In this document: positions 10,963 to 22,277 of the stretch, piece after piece
Layout of the letters: each line of letters opens with the position of its first letter
Position numbering within the stretch: the stretch's first letter is position 1
From: Microdochium bolleyi
Lineage: Eukaryota; Ascomycota; Sordariomycetes; Xylariales; Microdochiaceae
DNA length: 64,000 nucleotides
Direction of reading: 5' to 3'
Assembly: GCA_001566295.1 (NCBI GenBank)
Contig: KQ964251.1
Coordinates: 687,838 to 751,837 of the forward strand
Program-made: the position numbers and the translations under genes
The notes under the pieces: generated by a model
What the model was told of the DNA's origin: nothing
Databases searched by the model: none
What the model saw: only the letters and a program-made list of their open reading frames with translations

Positions 10963-12465
10963 ATGCACCCATCAATTGTTTTCTGCGATGGAATCGTCCA
11001 TGATGTGGGCGGCAGCACTGGCTCAGCTCCAGTTATAGTCGTCGACTCTGATGCCGCCATCGGCGACTTCATTGATGACCTCAAGATAGACAGTGGCCTG
11101 GACGACTTGGCAAAGCTCAAGAACGCCCTCACGACTGTGTCAGTCGACGAGATCAGCGACGTCTCCACAGACGGCACTGTCACTCCCGCCAGCACCGATC
11201 GCGACGGCAAGCAGCAAGCAGAGCTAGTGTCTTACTTTGAGCACAATGCAGCCGAGAGCAAGACCATCGCATTCGCCTTTGACATTGACGGCGTCCTCAT
11301 GCGTGGCAAGACGCCCATCCCAGGGGCCCGCGAGACCGTGCTCAAGCTCCAGCAGAACAACATCCCGTTCATCTTCCTCACCAACGGCGGCGGCCACACG
11401 GAAGCTGCACACGTTGCGCAGCTCGGCAGCCGCTTGTCGCTGCCAGATCTCAAGCCGGACCAATTCGTCCAGTCTCACAGCCCCTTTCTCGATCTCGTCG
11501 ATGAGTACAAAGAACAGACGATCCTAGCCCTGGGCGGCTCGGGCCAATCGATCCGCAACTTGGCTCTGGCGTATGGCTTCAAGAACGTCGTAATCTCCTC
11601 TGACATCATGGCCGAGCAAGAGTCGATACATCCTTTTCCCGAAATGACCAAGCAGCACCACGCTGAGCACGGTCGCTCGGCTGGTTTTGTTGACCGCAAC
11701 GACGCCAGTAATACACAAATCTCGGCCATCTTGGTGTTCAGCTCTCCTCGAGACTGGTGTCTGGACCTGCAGATCGTCATTGACCTGCTCCTATCGGAAC
11801 GTGGAGTCGTTGGCACACGCTCCTCCAAGAACGGCGACAAAAGCCTCCCCAACAACGGATACCTGCAGGATGGCCAGCCCAAGCTCTTCTTCTGCAACCC
11901 GGACTTCGAGTGGGCCACCTCGCACGCGCAGCCTCGATTCGCACAGGGCGCGTTCCGCGAGGCGCTCGAGGGCATCTGGCGGTTTGCCACGAGCCACGGC
12001 GGCGGTGGCAGTGATGGAATCGGCGGCGCCAGGCTCGAGTACACCATCTGCGGCAAGCCTACGGACAAGACATATGTCTATGGCGAGCGGGTGTTGCAGG
12101 CGTACAACAAGCGACTGCAGGACGAGGTCGAGCAGGAGCACAAGAACAACACCGCCACCGTCTACACCATCGGTAACAATGATGCCATCGCTCAGACCAC
12201 CTCGACAACAACAGCAGCAGTGACAGGTCGTCCCTCCAGCCATCGTGAGATCTCCCACGTCTACATGATCGGCGACAACCCTCTGAGCGACATTATCGGT
12301 GCCAACTCGTTCACCTCCCGCTTCGGTTCCACCTGGAAGAGCATCCTCGTCGAGACGGGCGTCCACGTCGCAGGAACCAAGCCGGCTCACGAGCCACACC
12401 ATATCGCGCGGGATGTGCAGTGCGCCGTGGACTGGGCGCTGGCCCAGCACGACCGCTTCGACTGA
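10963..12465 (+). CDS. HAD-superfamily hydrolase, CECR5/YKR070W type
   Basis: This 500-aa single-exon protein belongs to the subclass IIA HAD hydrolases related to human CECR5 (HDHD5) and yeast YKR070W, which are associated with mitochondria. Motif I is AFDIDGVLMRG, with the nucleophile at Asp107 and the general acid at Asp109. Motif II is FLTNGGG near residue 140. The metal-binding motif IV is MIGDNPLSDIIGAN near 435. The first 100 residues are acidic and variable. The physiological substrate is not established for the family. The ATG at 10963 follows a long pyrimidine-rich leader and is the first in frame; an internal start is possible because the N-terminus is poorly conserved. The gene converges on the GDPD gene. 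Confidence 0.9.
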   Translation: MHPSIVFCDGIVHDVGGSTGSAPVIVVDSDAAIGDFIDDLKIDSGLDDLAKLKNALTTVSVDEISDVSTDGTVTPASTDRDGKQQAELVSYFEHNAAESKTIAFAFDIDGVLMRGKTPIPGARETVLKLQQNNIPFIFLTNGGGHTEAAHVAQLGSRLSLPDLKPDQFVQSHSPFLDLVDEYKEQTILALGGSGQSIRNLALAYGFKNVVISSDIMAEQESIHPFPEMTKQHHAEHGRSAGFVDRNDASNTQISAILVFSSPRDWCLDLQIVIDLLLSERGVVGTRSSKNGDKSLPNNGYLQDGQPKLFFCNPDFEWATSHAQPRFAQGAFREALEGIWRFATSHGGGGSDGIGGARLEYTICGKPTDKTYVYGERVLQAYNKRLQDEVEQEHKNNTATVYTIGNNDAIAQTTSTTTAAVTGRPSSHREISHVYMIGDNPLSDIIGANSFTSRFGSTWKSILVETGVHVAGTKPAHEPHHIARDVQCAVDWALAQHDRFD

Positions 12466-13269
12466 GGGAGGTTACGTCCAAAGGACCTCAAGCCGCTTTG
12501 CTTGTGCCATTGGAGACGGTGGACTCGACCAAACCCAAGGAAGGACCTCCCTTGTAGAACTTCACGCCGCACGCGGAGTGCGAGACCAAGCCACAGCAAA
12601 GCCTGATGGTGGTCATCGGCCTATTCGCATCAAGCAGTGGATGAGCACGACTAAATTCCGCCAGGAATTCGAGAGCTTTCTTGCACCAACCACTAGACCT
12701 CTTGGCTCTGGTTCTGGTTATCACTTTTGAGATTGCTTCCCTTAGACATAGACGGAGACGATAGACTTTAGATTTGTGGGAGTCTAGCTTTCTGCAGATC
12801 TCTCTCGGCGGAAAAGCTTGCGATAATAGATGAATTAATGTCAATGTCACGTAAAAGCCCAGAGCATGACCACCAGTCTGACAAAGTCGCCGATGGGCGT
12901 CTGGCCACGGGGTCAGCTGCCCGGGCTTCAGCTCTCGGGTGAGGCGAGCTGCTCGGCTCCTCGTCCGACGTCAAATCTTCCGAAGCTGAACAAGATGCTG
13001 TGTGACCACGTGCATTCCCACATTCTGATTGACAGCGGGAACGCGAGCCCGACTGATGCCGATTCTTCTGTTATGGGGGGAGAAGAAGCTGCCCGAGACT
13101 GGTGCTTTCACCACATATCCATCCCAAAATGCGGCGTCGTCTTGTTGCACAACAAAACTCCCAGCTTTCAGCCTCTTCTCGCCTGATCCTACCTCGCATC
13201 TATCCAGCTTGCATGTCAGCCACCGAGAATGATAGCAGAGCTGACGAGCGAAGAGAAGGGTTAACAAGT
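12466..13269. other. Intergenic between convergent genes
   Basis: This holds the 3' flanks of the hydrolase gene (+) and the GDPD gene (-). No coding region, RNA gene or repeat is recognised. Confidence 0.5.
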
Positions 13270-14433
13270 CTAGCCGCCATTCAGATCCCTGTGCACGACC
13301 CGCGGATCGAACGCCTGTTTCATGACGACGAGCTTGCCGACGAAGAACGCCCAGACAAAGTACAGCACCTCGTACCACGCGTGGACCCCCTGCCATGTGT
13401 TGTGCAGGCTGAAGCGCCGCCGGGCGCGCCGCAGCAGGTTGCCGCGCTCGCGGCGGTGCCGCTCGCAGACCTCGAGGAACAGGCGCGGGTCGTCGGTGAT
13501 AATGCCGTCGAGCCGCCGCCGGATGGCCCACTCCATCCAGGACTCCTCGTTTATCGTCCAGCTGTATACAGGGTGGCGGCTGCCGGAGCGCTGGAGGCGG
13601 CGCATGAGCAGCTGCCCGAATGGACTGTACAGGGCGAGCCGGTGCACGCTGAGAGCGACCCCCGGCACGGCCTTGGCAATGGCCCCGGCGTAGAAGGGCG
13701 ACCATGTCACGTTCGCGAGGGGGAAGCCGGGGAGGTACTGGCGGGAGAGGCGGATGTACGTTGCTGTCCAGCAGCACAACATGATCCGGTCGCTCCAGCC
13801 CTGCTTCTGGTCCTTCGCCGTCGGCACCGAGGCAATGGCGGCGGCCGTCCTGCGCATGAGGTCCTCGGCATTGTCGTCGCGCTTAATGTCGAGCATGAGC
13901 CAGATGTGTTCCTGCCCCGGCTCGTTCAACCACGCGAGGAGGTCCACGAGGCGGATCATGGGCTCGTGCGGCTCGCGCACGGTGCGCAGCGTGCTCAGGA
14001 TGCTCCAGTCGTGCTCCGAGACGTTGGAGTCGAGGCCGAAGGTGCGCTTGAGAGAGAAGTCGTGCGTGAGGACGACCACGCCGTCCCTGGACAGGTGTAG
14101 GTCCGTCTCGATTGCATGGGCGCCGACCTCCGCGGCCTTGCGGAAGGCGAGCATCGAGTTCTCGGGCGCCACGGCACAGTAGCCCCGGTGTGCGATGGCC
14201 AGCGGCAGGGCATCATCGTCACCATCACCGGCCACCGAGTGTGGGTCGGTAGACGTCCCTCCAGAGACTGCCGGCGATGTGTGTCAGAGTCGATCTCAGC
14301 AAGGCGCTTGAGCGTCTTTTCCTTTCTGGCACCGGAACCTGTTCAACTCACGCATATGCCCCGGAGCCGCCGCGTCTGCTTGGAGCAGTGGCGTCGTCTC
14401 ATTACGAGATCTAGGTAACGTCGATACGGTCAT
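13270..14433 (-). CDS. Glycerophosphodiester phosphodiesterase (Pgc1-like)
   Basis: The enzyme hydrolyses a glycerophosphodiester bond; membrane-attached fungal relatives such as yeast Pgc1 act on phosphatidylglycerol. The model has exons 14352-14433 and 13270-14267 (84-nt intron, donor GTGAGT) and 359 aa. The first exon encodes MTVSTLPRSRNETTPLLQ, whose ETTPLL looks like a dileucine sorting signal. The GDPD signature is visible: HRG at 54-56, PEN at 62-64, ETD at 81-83 and HD at 96-97, then LMLDIK and the terminal DGIITDDP. The C-terminus has a hydrophobic stretch (VLYFVWAFFVGKLVV) likely to bind membrane. The upstream exon was found by frame and splice logic; without it the ORF starts only at a GTG. 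Confidence 0.9.
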
Positions 14434-15603
14434 GGCGGTGTCTGGGCTCCGGAGATGCCAAATATAGCGGAATCTGAATAGGACAAGGACAAAGGAGGAG
14501 AGCTCGTCTGGTCTTGGTCTGGACGCGTTCTACAAAGGACTAGCCGCCATTGCGATGATGATATTCTGAGTGGAATCAAACCGACGTGACGAGAAGGAAA
14601 ACTGGAAGAGGGATGGGCTAGAACATGCCGACCGCGCAGGTGGGAGACGAGGACGTCGTTATTATCACGAAGGCATGGCGAGGAGTAGGAAGCTGCCAAG
14701 GGCTGGGAAAAGCGGACACGCCTGAGCAAGGGACATGCACCACAACTGAAAGACATATGAAAATAGCGCGCCTCCTGCTGTTGCTGTACAGCCCGCACTA
14801 ACACTTGTTTCTTCTGGTCAGACGGCACTTGCCTAAAAGGCGGGGCCACAGCAGATGGATGCCAATCAAAACACCCTAGAGTACGCAGCTCGCATCTACC
14901 AACATGTGCTGGGCGGACACCTGGACTTCCGCAGTTAGCGCGCCCGTACCACGACTGTCACCTTCTTCTGCCTCAAGGTGCGTCTGGGCGACGGAAGGTG
15001 CAGCTGCCGGGGTTAGTGGCGGCATTAAGCCGGGTTCCGTAGCTCGTGCCTCACTTCCATGCCCCTTTGATGCAACCTCAAGCTCGTGCTCAGCAGGGGG
15101 TGCGCTTGCGAGCAGTTGTTCTTATCTCGTGGAGGCGTCGAGCACATGGCATGCCTCCGAACGCCTCACAGATGAGACATCCAAAACGTGGCTGTAGCCA
15201 GACATTCAGCTCGCCGCCCGTTCAGAAAGTGCTCCCGCGTGCCATGCACAGTTACATCAGTTTGTCTTTGCTGGTCATCAGGTTCCAGCCATGGTTTTGA
15301 CTAATACATTAGGAAGCGGTCTCTGTTTTGCGATTCCACTGTACAGAGCCCTCCGGTGTATCTACGTGTGCTAATGCTACAACTAATCTCTTGCTCGTCT
15401 CGTGATCCCCTACGCCCGCCTAACAAATACTTGACATTGTTGAACGCCTTCTGCACCGACCCGTGTGGCCTTATGCCAGCGAATGTATAAAGAAGCAACG
15501 CATCATGGTGTGAAATACAAGTTATAGTGACCGTAGGTGTCCAAAAGTGTCCAACATGCAATTAGCGGACCATGCTATAGAGCTTGAGTAAAGCGAGAGA
15601 ATG
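14434..15603. other. Intergenic, no gene seen
   Basis: This lies upstream of the GDPD gene and downstream of the FacB-like gene, both on the minus strand. Short ORFs have no family resemblance. The sequence before 15600 is AT-richer and fits a 3' flank. Confidence 0.5.
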
Positions 15604-18469
15604 CTACTGGCCGCCTGTGTTTGAGGTGGCATTCCACGGGTCGGTATATGACCATGTCACATTGGTGTCTGTTTCCATGTTTGTGTTCTGCGAGTTATCC
15701 GGAGCCCCTTGGTTGTTGGCATGCATGTGGAAATCATCGGTGGTGATGCCGGCAAACATGTCGGTGTTCGCGAAGTCATCAGATGCCTGCCGGGCGGAAA
15801 CGTTCGCGTTCATATCCCCTGCAATGTGAAACCCAGACAGATCCCATCCATCAGGCGACCAGGCGACTGCCGTGTTTGATGCTGACGACGGTGTTTCTCC
15901 TTGAGAGAGTGAGGGGCCGCCGCCGTAGATGGCATGATAAATCTGTCCCCCGTCCATAGCGCCCAGGATGGCCTCCCATTCAGAGACTGAGACATCAGCT
16001 CGCTGCCGGGCTTTCGTAGGCCCCTCATTGCCCACGTACACTTGCTGTGACGGCGTCAGCTCCTGAGTCTGAAGTGCTGAAGCAGTTGCAGACGGCGCAG
16101 CGGCTGAAAGCTGCTCAGCTGGACTTTGGCCGAAAGACAGATAATCGAGCCCTGGTCTAGCTGCTCGCGCAGAGGCTGAGCGTGAGGTCTTTGGCACTCT
16201 CGACTCAGTAGCGTAACCTGAGCCATCAACCACAGGGCTCTCGAAAGCGCCGAGGTCCACCGAATTTCGTGTCGCTGGTGCGATGCTATGTAGTATGTCC
16301 GTATCATTCGACATCGTGACTCGTCGGGGACGTCCTTGCTCCCCTTGCGAATTTCCTTCGTTGACGGGAGCTTTATGTTGCAGTGATTTGTTCTTCGGAG
16401 ACAATTGCGTCGTCGCGCCGCGCGGCAGCGTGTTTCTATTGATTGCTGCAGGGCTTGGAGGTTGCGAGCTGATGCGGGTGGTAGTGCTCTTTAACGGTAC
16501 CAATTGTGAAGCTGCTTGCTGGAGAGGCAGGATACCCGTGATGTTATGCCTGATCAGCATCTCCAGAACCTCATTGGTCACACGCCCAAGAGCTTTCATC
16601 ATCTTGCTGTCTGGGTGAACGTCCAGGCTCAAGTAGAGCAGTGTGAAAAACGCAATGACCATGGTGTCCGTCTTGTTGAAGCAAAATGAGAACGACAGCC
16701 CTCTCTCGTCCAGTAGTCTGATCGTCTGTACCGTATGCTTGACACATTCGCTGACAGCAATACCAGAAGATGCGGCTTTTGGAGCCATGTTTGATGCAAA
16801 TCCCTGGCGGTGGATAAGGGTGCGGATGCTGTAGTATGCCAGTGCCTGTAGATGCGTTAGTGAGGTGAAGCCATGTTGAATACCGTAGTTGTGACGTACC
16901 AGTATCGGTGATCGGCTGCTTGCAGCATCTGTCGGGGACTTGTCATTCGTCATATTCAGTTGTAGGTGTGCTGGCAAGTTGTTTTTCCAGTCAAGAAGCT
17001 CAGCGTCTAGTGCCGAGATCTGTTGGAACGAGATCTCGTGAGATGCCGAGGACGGATAAAGCTCGACTAGCACCTTCGACAACACTCTGGAAGCCTTGAA
17101 TAGGGCAAGAGCGCTTGAGATTTTGGTAATCTCGCCTGGAAGCGTTGGCTGAAATCCGCTTTCGGTGATGTACTCGTCGTCGGTGTCAACTGGATAAGCA
17201 ACGTGGACATCGTCGTCGTTCAATAACTTGGGCAACCCACTCCGGGCGGCAGAAAAGCTGGAGTACGATCATTAGTACTTCGCTTCCAACTCGCCACAAA
17301 TTTTACAAATAACCTACCAATCCAGAGTGTAGAGTGTCCAGAATACTCTCTTCCGGGTTTCTACGGACAACGATCCAAAGGACGATGCTTTCTGGCTCTG
17401 ATGCAAGCCCAGGCGGTGCGACATAGCGACAGCAATGCCTTTGTAATACTGCATACGTTTGTGATTGGCTTGCAGCTGGCAGTTCATCAAGGCGAGTACA
17501 AGACACTGTAGTGTCGCCATGCTATTGTGCATGATGATCTCGTCAATAGCGAGCTGCCACTGGCGTTCACATGATGCGACCAGCTCAAGCTCAGTAGTTC
17601 CTGCAGACAAGGATGCTATGCTGAAGACCAGATAGAGCTGAGCGAGTTTGTGGTTGTCCTTGATCGTGTCGCCGTCGACGATGAACTCCTCGTACGTGCG
17701 GAGGAAAGTCGACTTGTGCAGTACTGGAAACAGTGGCGCCCACTCTTGGAAGTAAATATTGACACATTTATCCGAGAACAGGCGCGGTATCGGTGGCAGT
17801 GGCTTGTCTTCGTCCAATGCCTCCGACACGCCTCCATGGTCTTTGACGTGCAAATAGGCCAGTGGTTCAAACTCGGGCACTTGACGCCCACTGTCGCGTA
17901 AGCGCGACTTTAACATCTCTGTGACAATATAGTCAGCATGAATGATAAGAACCGGTTACACGTGAGTGGTGACACCTACCCATCAGGAAATAACCACTAG
18001 AGGGCCCGACAAACCGGCATTCGCCGCCATCCAGCTCAAGAAGGATTGGAGAGTTCTTGACACGGAAGGTGTCTTCCTTCATGGGCTGGAACTGGTCGGC
18101 TGGCGAGTCTGTCGAGACCTGAGGACTAGTCGTGGTAGATGCGATGGAAGACTGGCGCTGGCTGTGCATTCGTGAGAGCATATCAATCTTCTCATCCTTC
18201 TCATCCACCATATCCTTGAGCTCTTTGACTTCAGACTCGAGCTGCCGCACGCGCTCCTCGAGTGACTCTGTGTAGCCTCGAGGGAACGCACGGCGACTGA
18301 GCTTGTCGCTCGTGCGGCACTCGAAGCCGACATTTGCGCACTGCGTGCAGCATGGCCTGATGCCGTCGCAGCGGATCTTCTTGGAACGACACCTGTCGCA
18401 CGCCTGGGCAATGCGGCTCTGGGCACCTGAAGCCACCTTGATGACCTTCATAGGAACGACATCGGACAT
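15604..18469 (-). CDS. facB: FacB/Cat8-type Zn2Cys6 transcription activator
   Basis: This is the likely orthologue of Aspergillus FacB and Neurospora Acu-15, which activate acetate-utilisation genes (related to yeast Cat8). Exons are 17980-18469, 17318-17918 and 15604-17257, giving 914 aa. The zinc cluster is Cys24, 27, 34, 41, 44 and 51 in QACDRCRSKKIRCDG and the following CCTQCANVGFEC. It is followed by RRAFPRGYTESLEERV and a coiled-coil dimerisation region (LESEVKELKDMVDEKDEKI). The fungal transcription-factor domain spans about 190-430 and includes TLYTLDCFSAARSGLPKLL, rebuilt across intron 2. That intron has a TACTAAT branch site. The C-terminus is Gln/Ser-rich and acidic, as expected for activation. 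The start at MSDVVPMKV is preferred because family N-termini are short; the frame stays open to an ATG at 18697. Confidence 0.9.
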
Positions 18470-20378
18470 GTCGGGCAGCGAGGTGAGCGCAGCCGACGCT
18501 GGCTCTGCGCGGGGCACACGCGGGCAGGTCGGCTCAGCCGGGCGAGTTCCAAAGTCCGCGCTGGACCCAGAAACGACCGCAGGTTCGGCTTGCTCGCGCC
18601 GAGGCAGGCGGTGCACTATCCAGCAGCTTGCGAGAGATGTTGCGATAGAGTTGTGGCGATCAGTCCTGCAAGGCTGTCCTGCGCAGTCCAGAAGCACGGT
18701 TCGAACGGATGAGGACCCCCTGGTCGCGCTCCACTCCTCGGCGCACAGCTTACTGTGCCTTGCTGTTTCGCTCCTGACCGCAGTTGGTCGGCGTCGCTAT
18801 TGGCTGATACTGTCCCGACCTGTCGTCTTCACTGGCAGCGGCTGGATGCTGTGGCGATGAAATGCGTCGGTAGATGGATGGCGCAGTCGTGAAGTTCAGG
18901 CTGAGGCAAGAAGGCTGCAAATGTGAGCGAGCGTGCGTGAGTGAGATGAGGTGCTGAGGTTGAGAAATGTGGGGTTCCGCAGCTCTTTCGTAACGGGTCG
19001 TCCCTGCCTCTAGGGTCACCCGGCACGCGTCCCATTGTGCTTCGAGACATCTCTGACTTGCTAACCAGCCAAGCAAAGGGCCTTTGAGGTCTGCCGAGCC
19101 TGCGTGTCCAGCTATCGATTACTCGAGCTTGGACGCCTCGGAAATAATCTTGTTGGCCCCTTTCATGGCTCTCCACGACCTCTGGCCTTCCTCCTTGTTG
19201 GAGTCTCCAGGGCTGGCTGGCCAAGCAAGCTAAGCCCAGCAGCCCCGCAAGCTCACTGTAGGTCACGCATCGAGTCGCCGAGACTGCCATTGACGGTGCC
19301 CAGCTCCCTACCTAGATGCCTAGGTACTTACCCTGAACCAGAAGGAATAGCAGAAGACCTCGAGTGCTATTCCAGAAGCGACAAGACCACCCATCCCGAC
19401 CAGAGCGGGGTCGGACCCTGTCCCACGTCTGCTCGCGTCAAAGCGCCAAGACCCATGCAGGTGGTGAGGAGAAGCCGAAATCCGGGGGCGAAACCCTGTC
19501 TTTCCCCAACCCCTCTCTGCCCATCAGCGCCATCACAAAGCAATCCATAAGCACACATCACAACCAACAGGCCCTCACCTACAACGGCTTCCGGCTTGTC
19601 TGGCCATGGGCCGCCTCGGGGTTTTATTCCACTACCGGTACGCCGCCGGCCGGCCGCTATCGACGTCTGAGCCCACCACAGCCCGAGGACGACGACAACC
19701 GAGAGGCCCAGCAAGACCAAGCTTCCTTGGAGCGGCGGCCAATATGCTCCTGCTTCGGCACTGACTCCGCCAATCATGCATGACGCCGCGCAACGGTATC
19801 ATCAGCCCTTCCCTCAGCCCGCTTTGGAGAAACTCGTTCGATTCCGCAATGCACCCCGTGCTGAACCTGGTCGGGGTTGCATCGCTTCGCTCAAGTCACT
19901 GACTGGGCCAGAACACGTGAGCGCCGCAAGAACCCACTGTTTCCCACACGCGGGGAGCACAAGCTGTCAAATGTATGTGCGCATTCAACCTCGAGGCAAT
20001 GCGGCTGGATCCTTCTCATGCCACTGCAGGGCAGCCACCACACTGCACTGCACTACACTCCGGCCACGGAGGCTACTGTTTGGTGTAACCATGTCGGCTG
20101 GGACCACCAGCTCCGGTTAGGCGCCATGTCCCCCCAAGGAAATGGGGACACGGATGTTCCCGGGATGCATGGCCTGGCCGTAAAGATGAGTTATTCCTTA
20201 TTGTTCGAATCGCACGCTATGGAAGAGCGACGATTCACACATACACTCATCATTTCGGTCTGGTACAGCAGAGGCATTGGATGCCATCATATTGATGCCA
20301 TCATTTGACAGCGAGGGCCAAAACCGACAGAACGCGCGCCTGCGTGCAGAGCACTTTGCCGGAAAATAGAATGCCCGC
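18470..20378. other. Long region upstream of facB
   Basis: No gene is recognised in 1.9 kb. It lies between the facB start and the 3' end of the SET gene, so most of it may be facB promoter. Two GCGGGG hexamers (19405-19410 and 19950-19955) match the CreA core SYGGRG. FacB-type genes are carbon-catabolite regulated in Aspergillus, but a degenerate hexamer is expected by chance at this GC content. Confidence 0.4.
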
Positions 20379-21901
20379 TCAACTGAAGTCTTCGTCCTCG
20401 TCCTCATCAGCATTAGCCTCGCCTTCTTGAGGGCTAGCTATAGCTTTGAGATAGGCCAGAACACTCCCGTCCTCGAGCAGCGCATCTCTTTGCACCTCGA
20501 GACATCGCAGACCCCTTGACATCAGGTCCCGCTCTGCGCCTCTGAGCCGGACCGCGGGATGGAACACTTCTGGACGGGCCACTGACTGGCCTTCTTTGCC
20601 TTCGAGACGGTCATAATTTGCCAGTCTCTCAAGTGATCCCCGAACAAGCTCCAGGGCGATAGTGACCACTCGCAACTCAAAGGTTTTGGCCAGCTCGTGA
20701 GAGCTGACGATATCGTGGAACGATGCCTTCTTGTCCGTAACGTCCTCATCCTGCCAGAACATTCTCATGTGCCGCGTCCCATCTGTTTCTTGGAGTATTT
20801 TGAAGTCCAGGCCGTCTTCTTCGTTCACACACATGAGATGAGCGAAGGGCGCGCTCCATTCTGGGGTGCCACTGTCCCTGTCTCTGAGAGTCAGCGTTGG
20901 GTGTGAGGCGAAGATGTGAAGCTTTGCTTTCAGCAATGGATCGTCTTCCATGAGTGCAAGGGGCAGCACGAGACTCCTTGCCGGCGAATCATCTTCTATG
21001 AAGCCATAGCTGAACAGCATCTCCGCCGCTGACTTTTGCTCGCCATAGCTGATGGTTACTTCTTCTCCTTCCGAGACCCGAGCCCCGTCACGAAGCAAAA
21101 GCACAACCTCGTCATCACTGTTTTCGTCGAATCGTGCCGTGTAGTCGCTCGAGTGATTAGCCAGGTCCAGGCAGGGTACCATTGCCTCCCCGCTCCTCGG
21201 CAATTCTAGTGAGCGTGAACGATAGAGGGCGTCGAGAAGGACCCAGTCGCGCACTGCAATCGTTTCATCAATGCAGAGGGCCTCGTACCAGAACGGGATA
21301 TCGACAACCTTGGCCTTGAGCGTGTCAAATTCTTTCGTCAAGGCGGAAAGTTTCGCCTTGACGGAGTCCTCGAGCGACGTTCCTCTGAGCAGAAAGAGTT
21401 CTGGTTCGGACCAGGTCGTGGGCAAGGGCACACTTTCGGGGAGCATCTTGAAGTACTGCGTCCAGGCTGTCTTAGCACCGAGCTCAGTGACAGTGTGGCC
21501 CGAGGTTGAAGAGAGCACGAGCTGCACGAGCAAGTACAGCATGATATCTCCACGATGTGTCTGGAGAGGCATTGTGTCAGCAGACCTTTGCATGTCCGCT
21601 TCTCTTCTAAGGAACAGGGCTAGCGGCTGCTAACCTGATGACCTGCCGCTTCGAGGAGCTGTCGGAACACCTGGTTTTCTTTGGCAAACTCGTCGACTCC
21701 TTCTGCTGATAGCACAAGATCTTTTGGTATTCTCAGGAGCGCTGATGGTGTTGTCGTGTCTTGATGCGACGACATGTCTCTTTTCGCGATGAGTCCCTTG
21801 CCTCGACCCTTGATGTCTGCAGCGTTGACATCACCAAAGATGACCCCATTGAGAGCTGCCCATGCTGGTAAAGCATCGAGGGATAGGACGTCCCTCTGCA
21901 T
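20379..21901 (-). CDS. SET-domain protein lysine methyltransferase (SETD3/SETD6/Rkm class)
   Basis: This is a probable S-adenosylmethionine-dependent lysine methyltransferase of the split-SET, Rubisco-LSMT-like class. Exons 21635-21901 and 20379-21560 (74-nt intron with a CTGAC branch site) give 482 aa. Recognisable elements are the early SET part (GRGKGLIAKRDM near residue 35), the catalytic block MVPCLDLANHS, and the closing EEVTISYGEQKSAAEMLFSYGFI. A helical substrate-binding region follows, ending in an acidic tail (NADEDEDEDFS). The substrate cannot be told from the sequence. The start at 21901 is the first ATG of the exon; an alternative is a tiny upstream exon (MNGVV, near 22000) with a GTATGT donor. 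The gene is divergent from the GTPase gene. Confidence 0.85.
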
Positions 21902-22277
21902 ACCGGGGCTTCTGTTCAGTGTCGGGCTTCAAGGCACAGCGAAAGCGGTTTGTGAATAAAGCCGAGCAACGAGACAAGTGAAAAGATGAACATACGACCA
22001 CGCCGTTCATGAAGCTGTAGGACTTCGCTCAGCATGACGATGAGCACATGCTTATCGATAACTACTGCCGTCGACATGAAATGTTCCTGCCCCTCGCTGG
22101 CCCAGCTCGGAGGACCCCACTACAGAAATCGCAAACGCCAGCTCCGGGCCCGGCATCCAGAACTTCAAAGGAGACGGCACTCCGACTTCGCGCGTGTGGA
22201 AAGATAAGCACCACTAGAGACTATTTTGGTTCTTTCTTCTACCCTGCTCTGAACTTGCTGACAGCACTACCGTCACG
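21902..22277. promoter_or_regulatory. Shared upstream region of SET gene and GTPase gene
   Basis: These 376 bp lie between divergent start codons and must hold both promoters. No specific element is identified. A possible upstream exon of the SET gene is discussed in that entry. Confidence 0.4.

Noticed and set aside
11791..12450. 219-aa minus-strand ORF
   Set aside because: Antisense to the CECR5-type hydrolase exon; no domain.
13102..14100. 332-aa plus-strand ORF
   Set aside because: Antisense to the GDPD gene, which has clear catalytic motifs; the plus-strand product has shadow composition.
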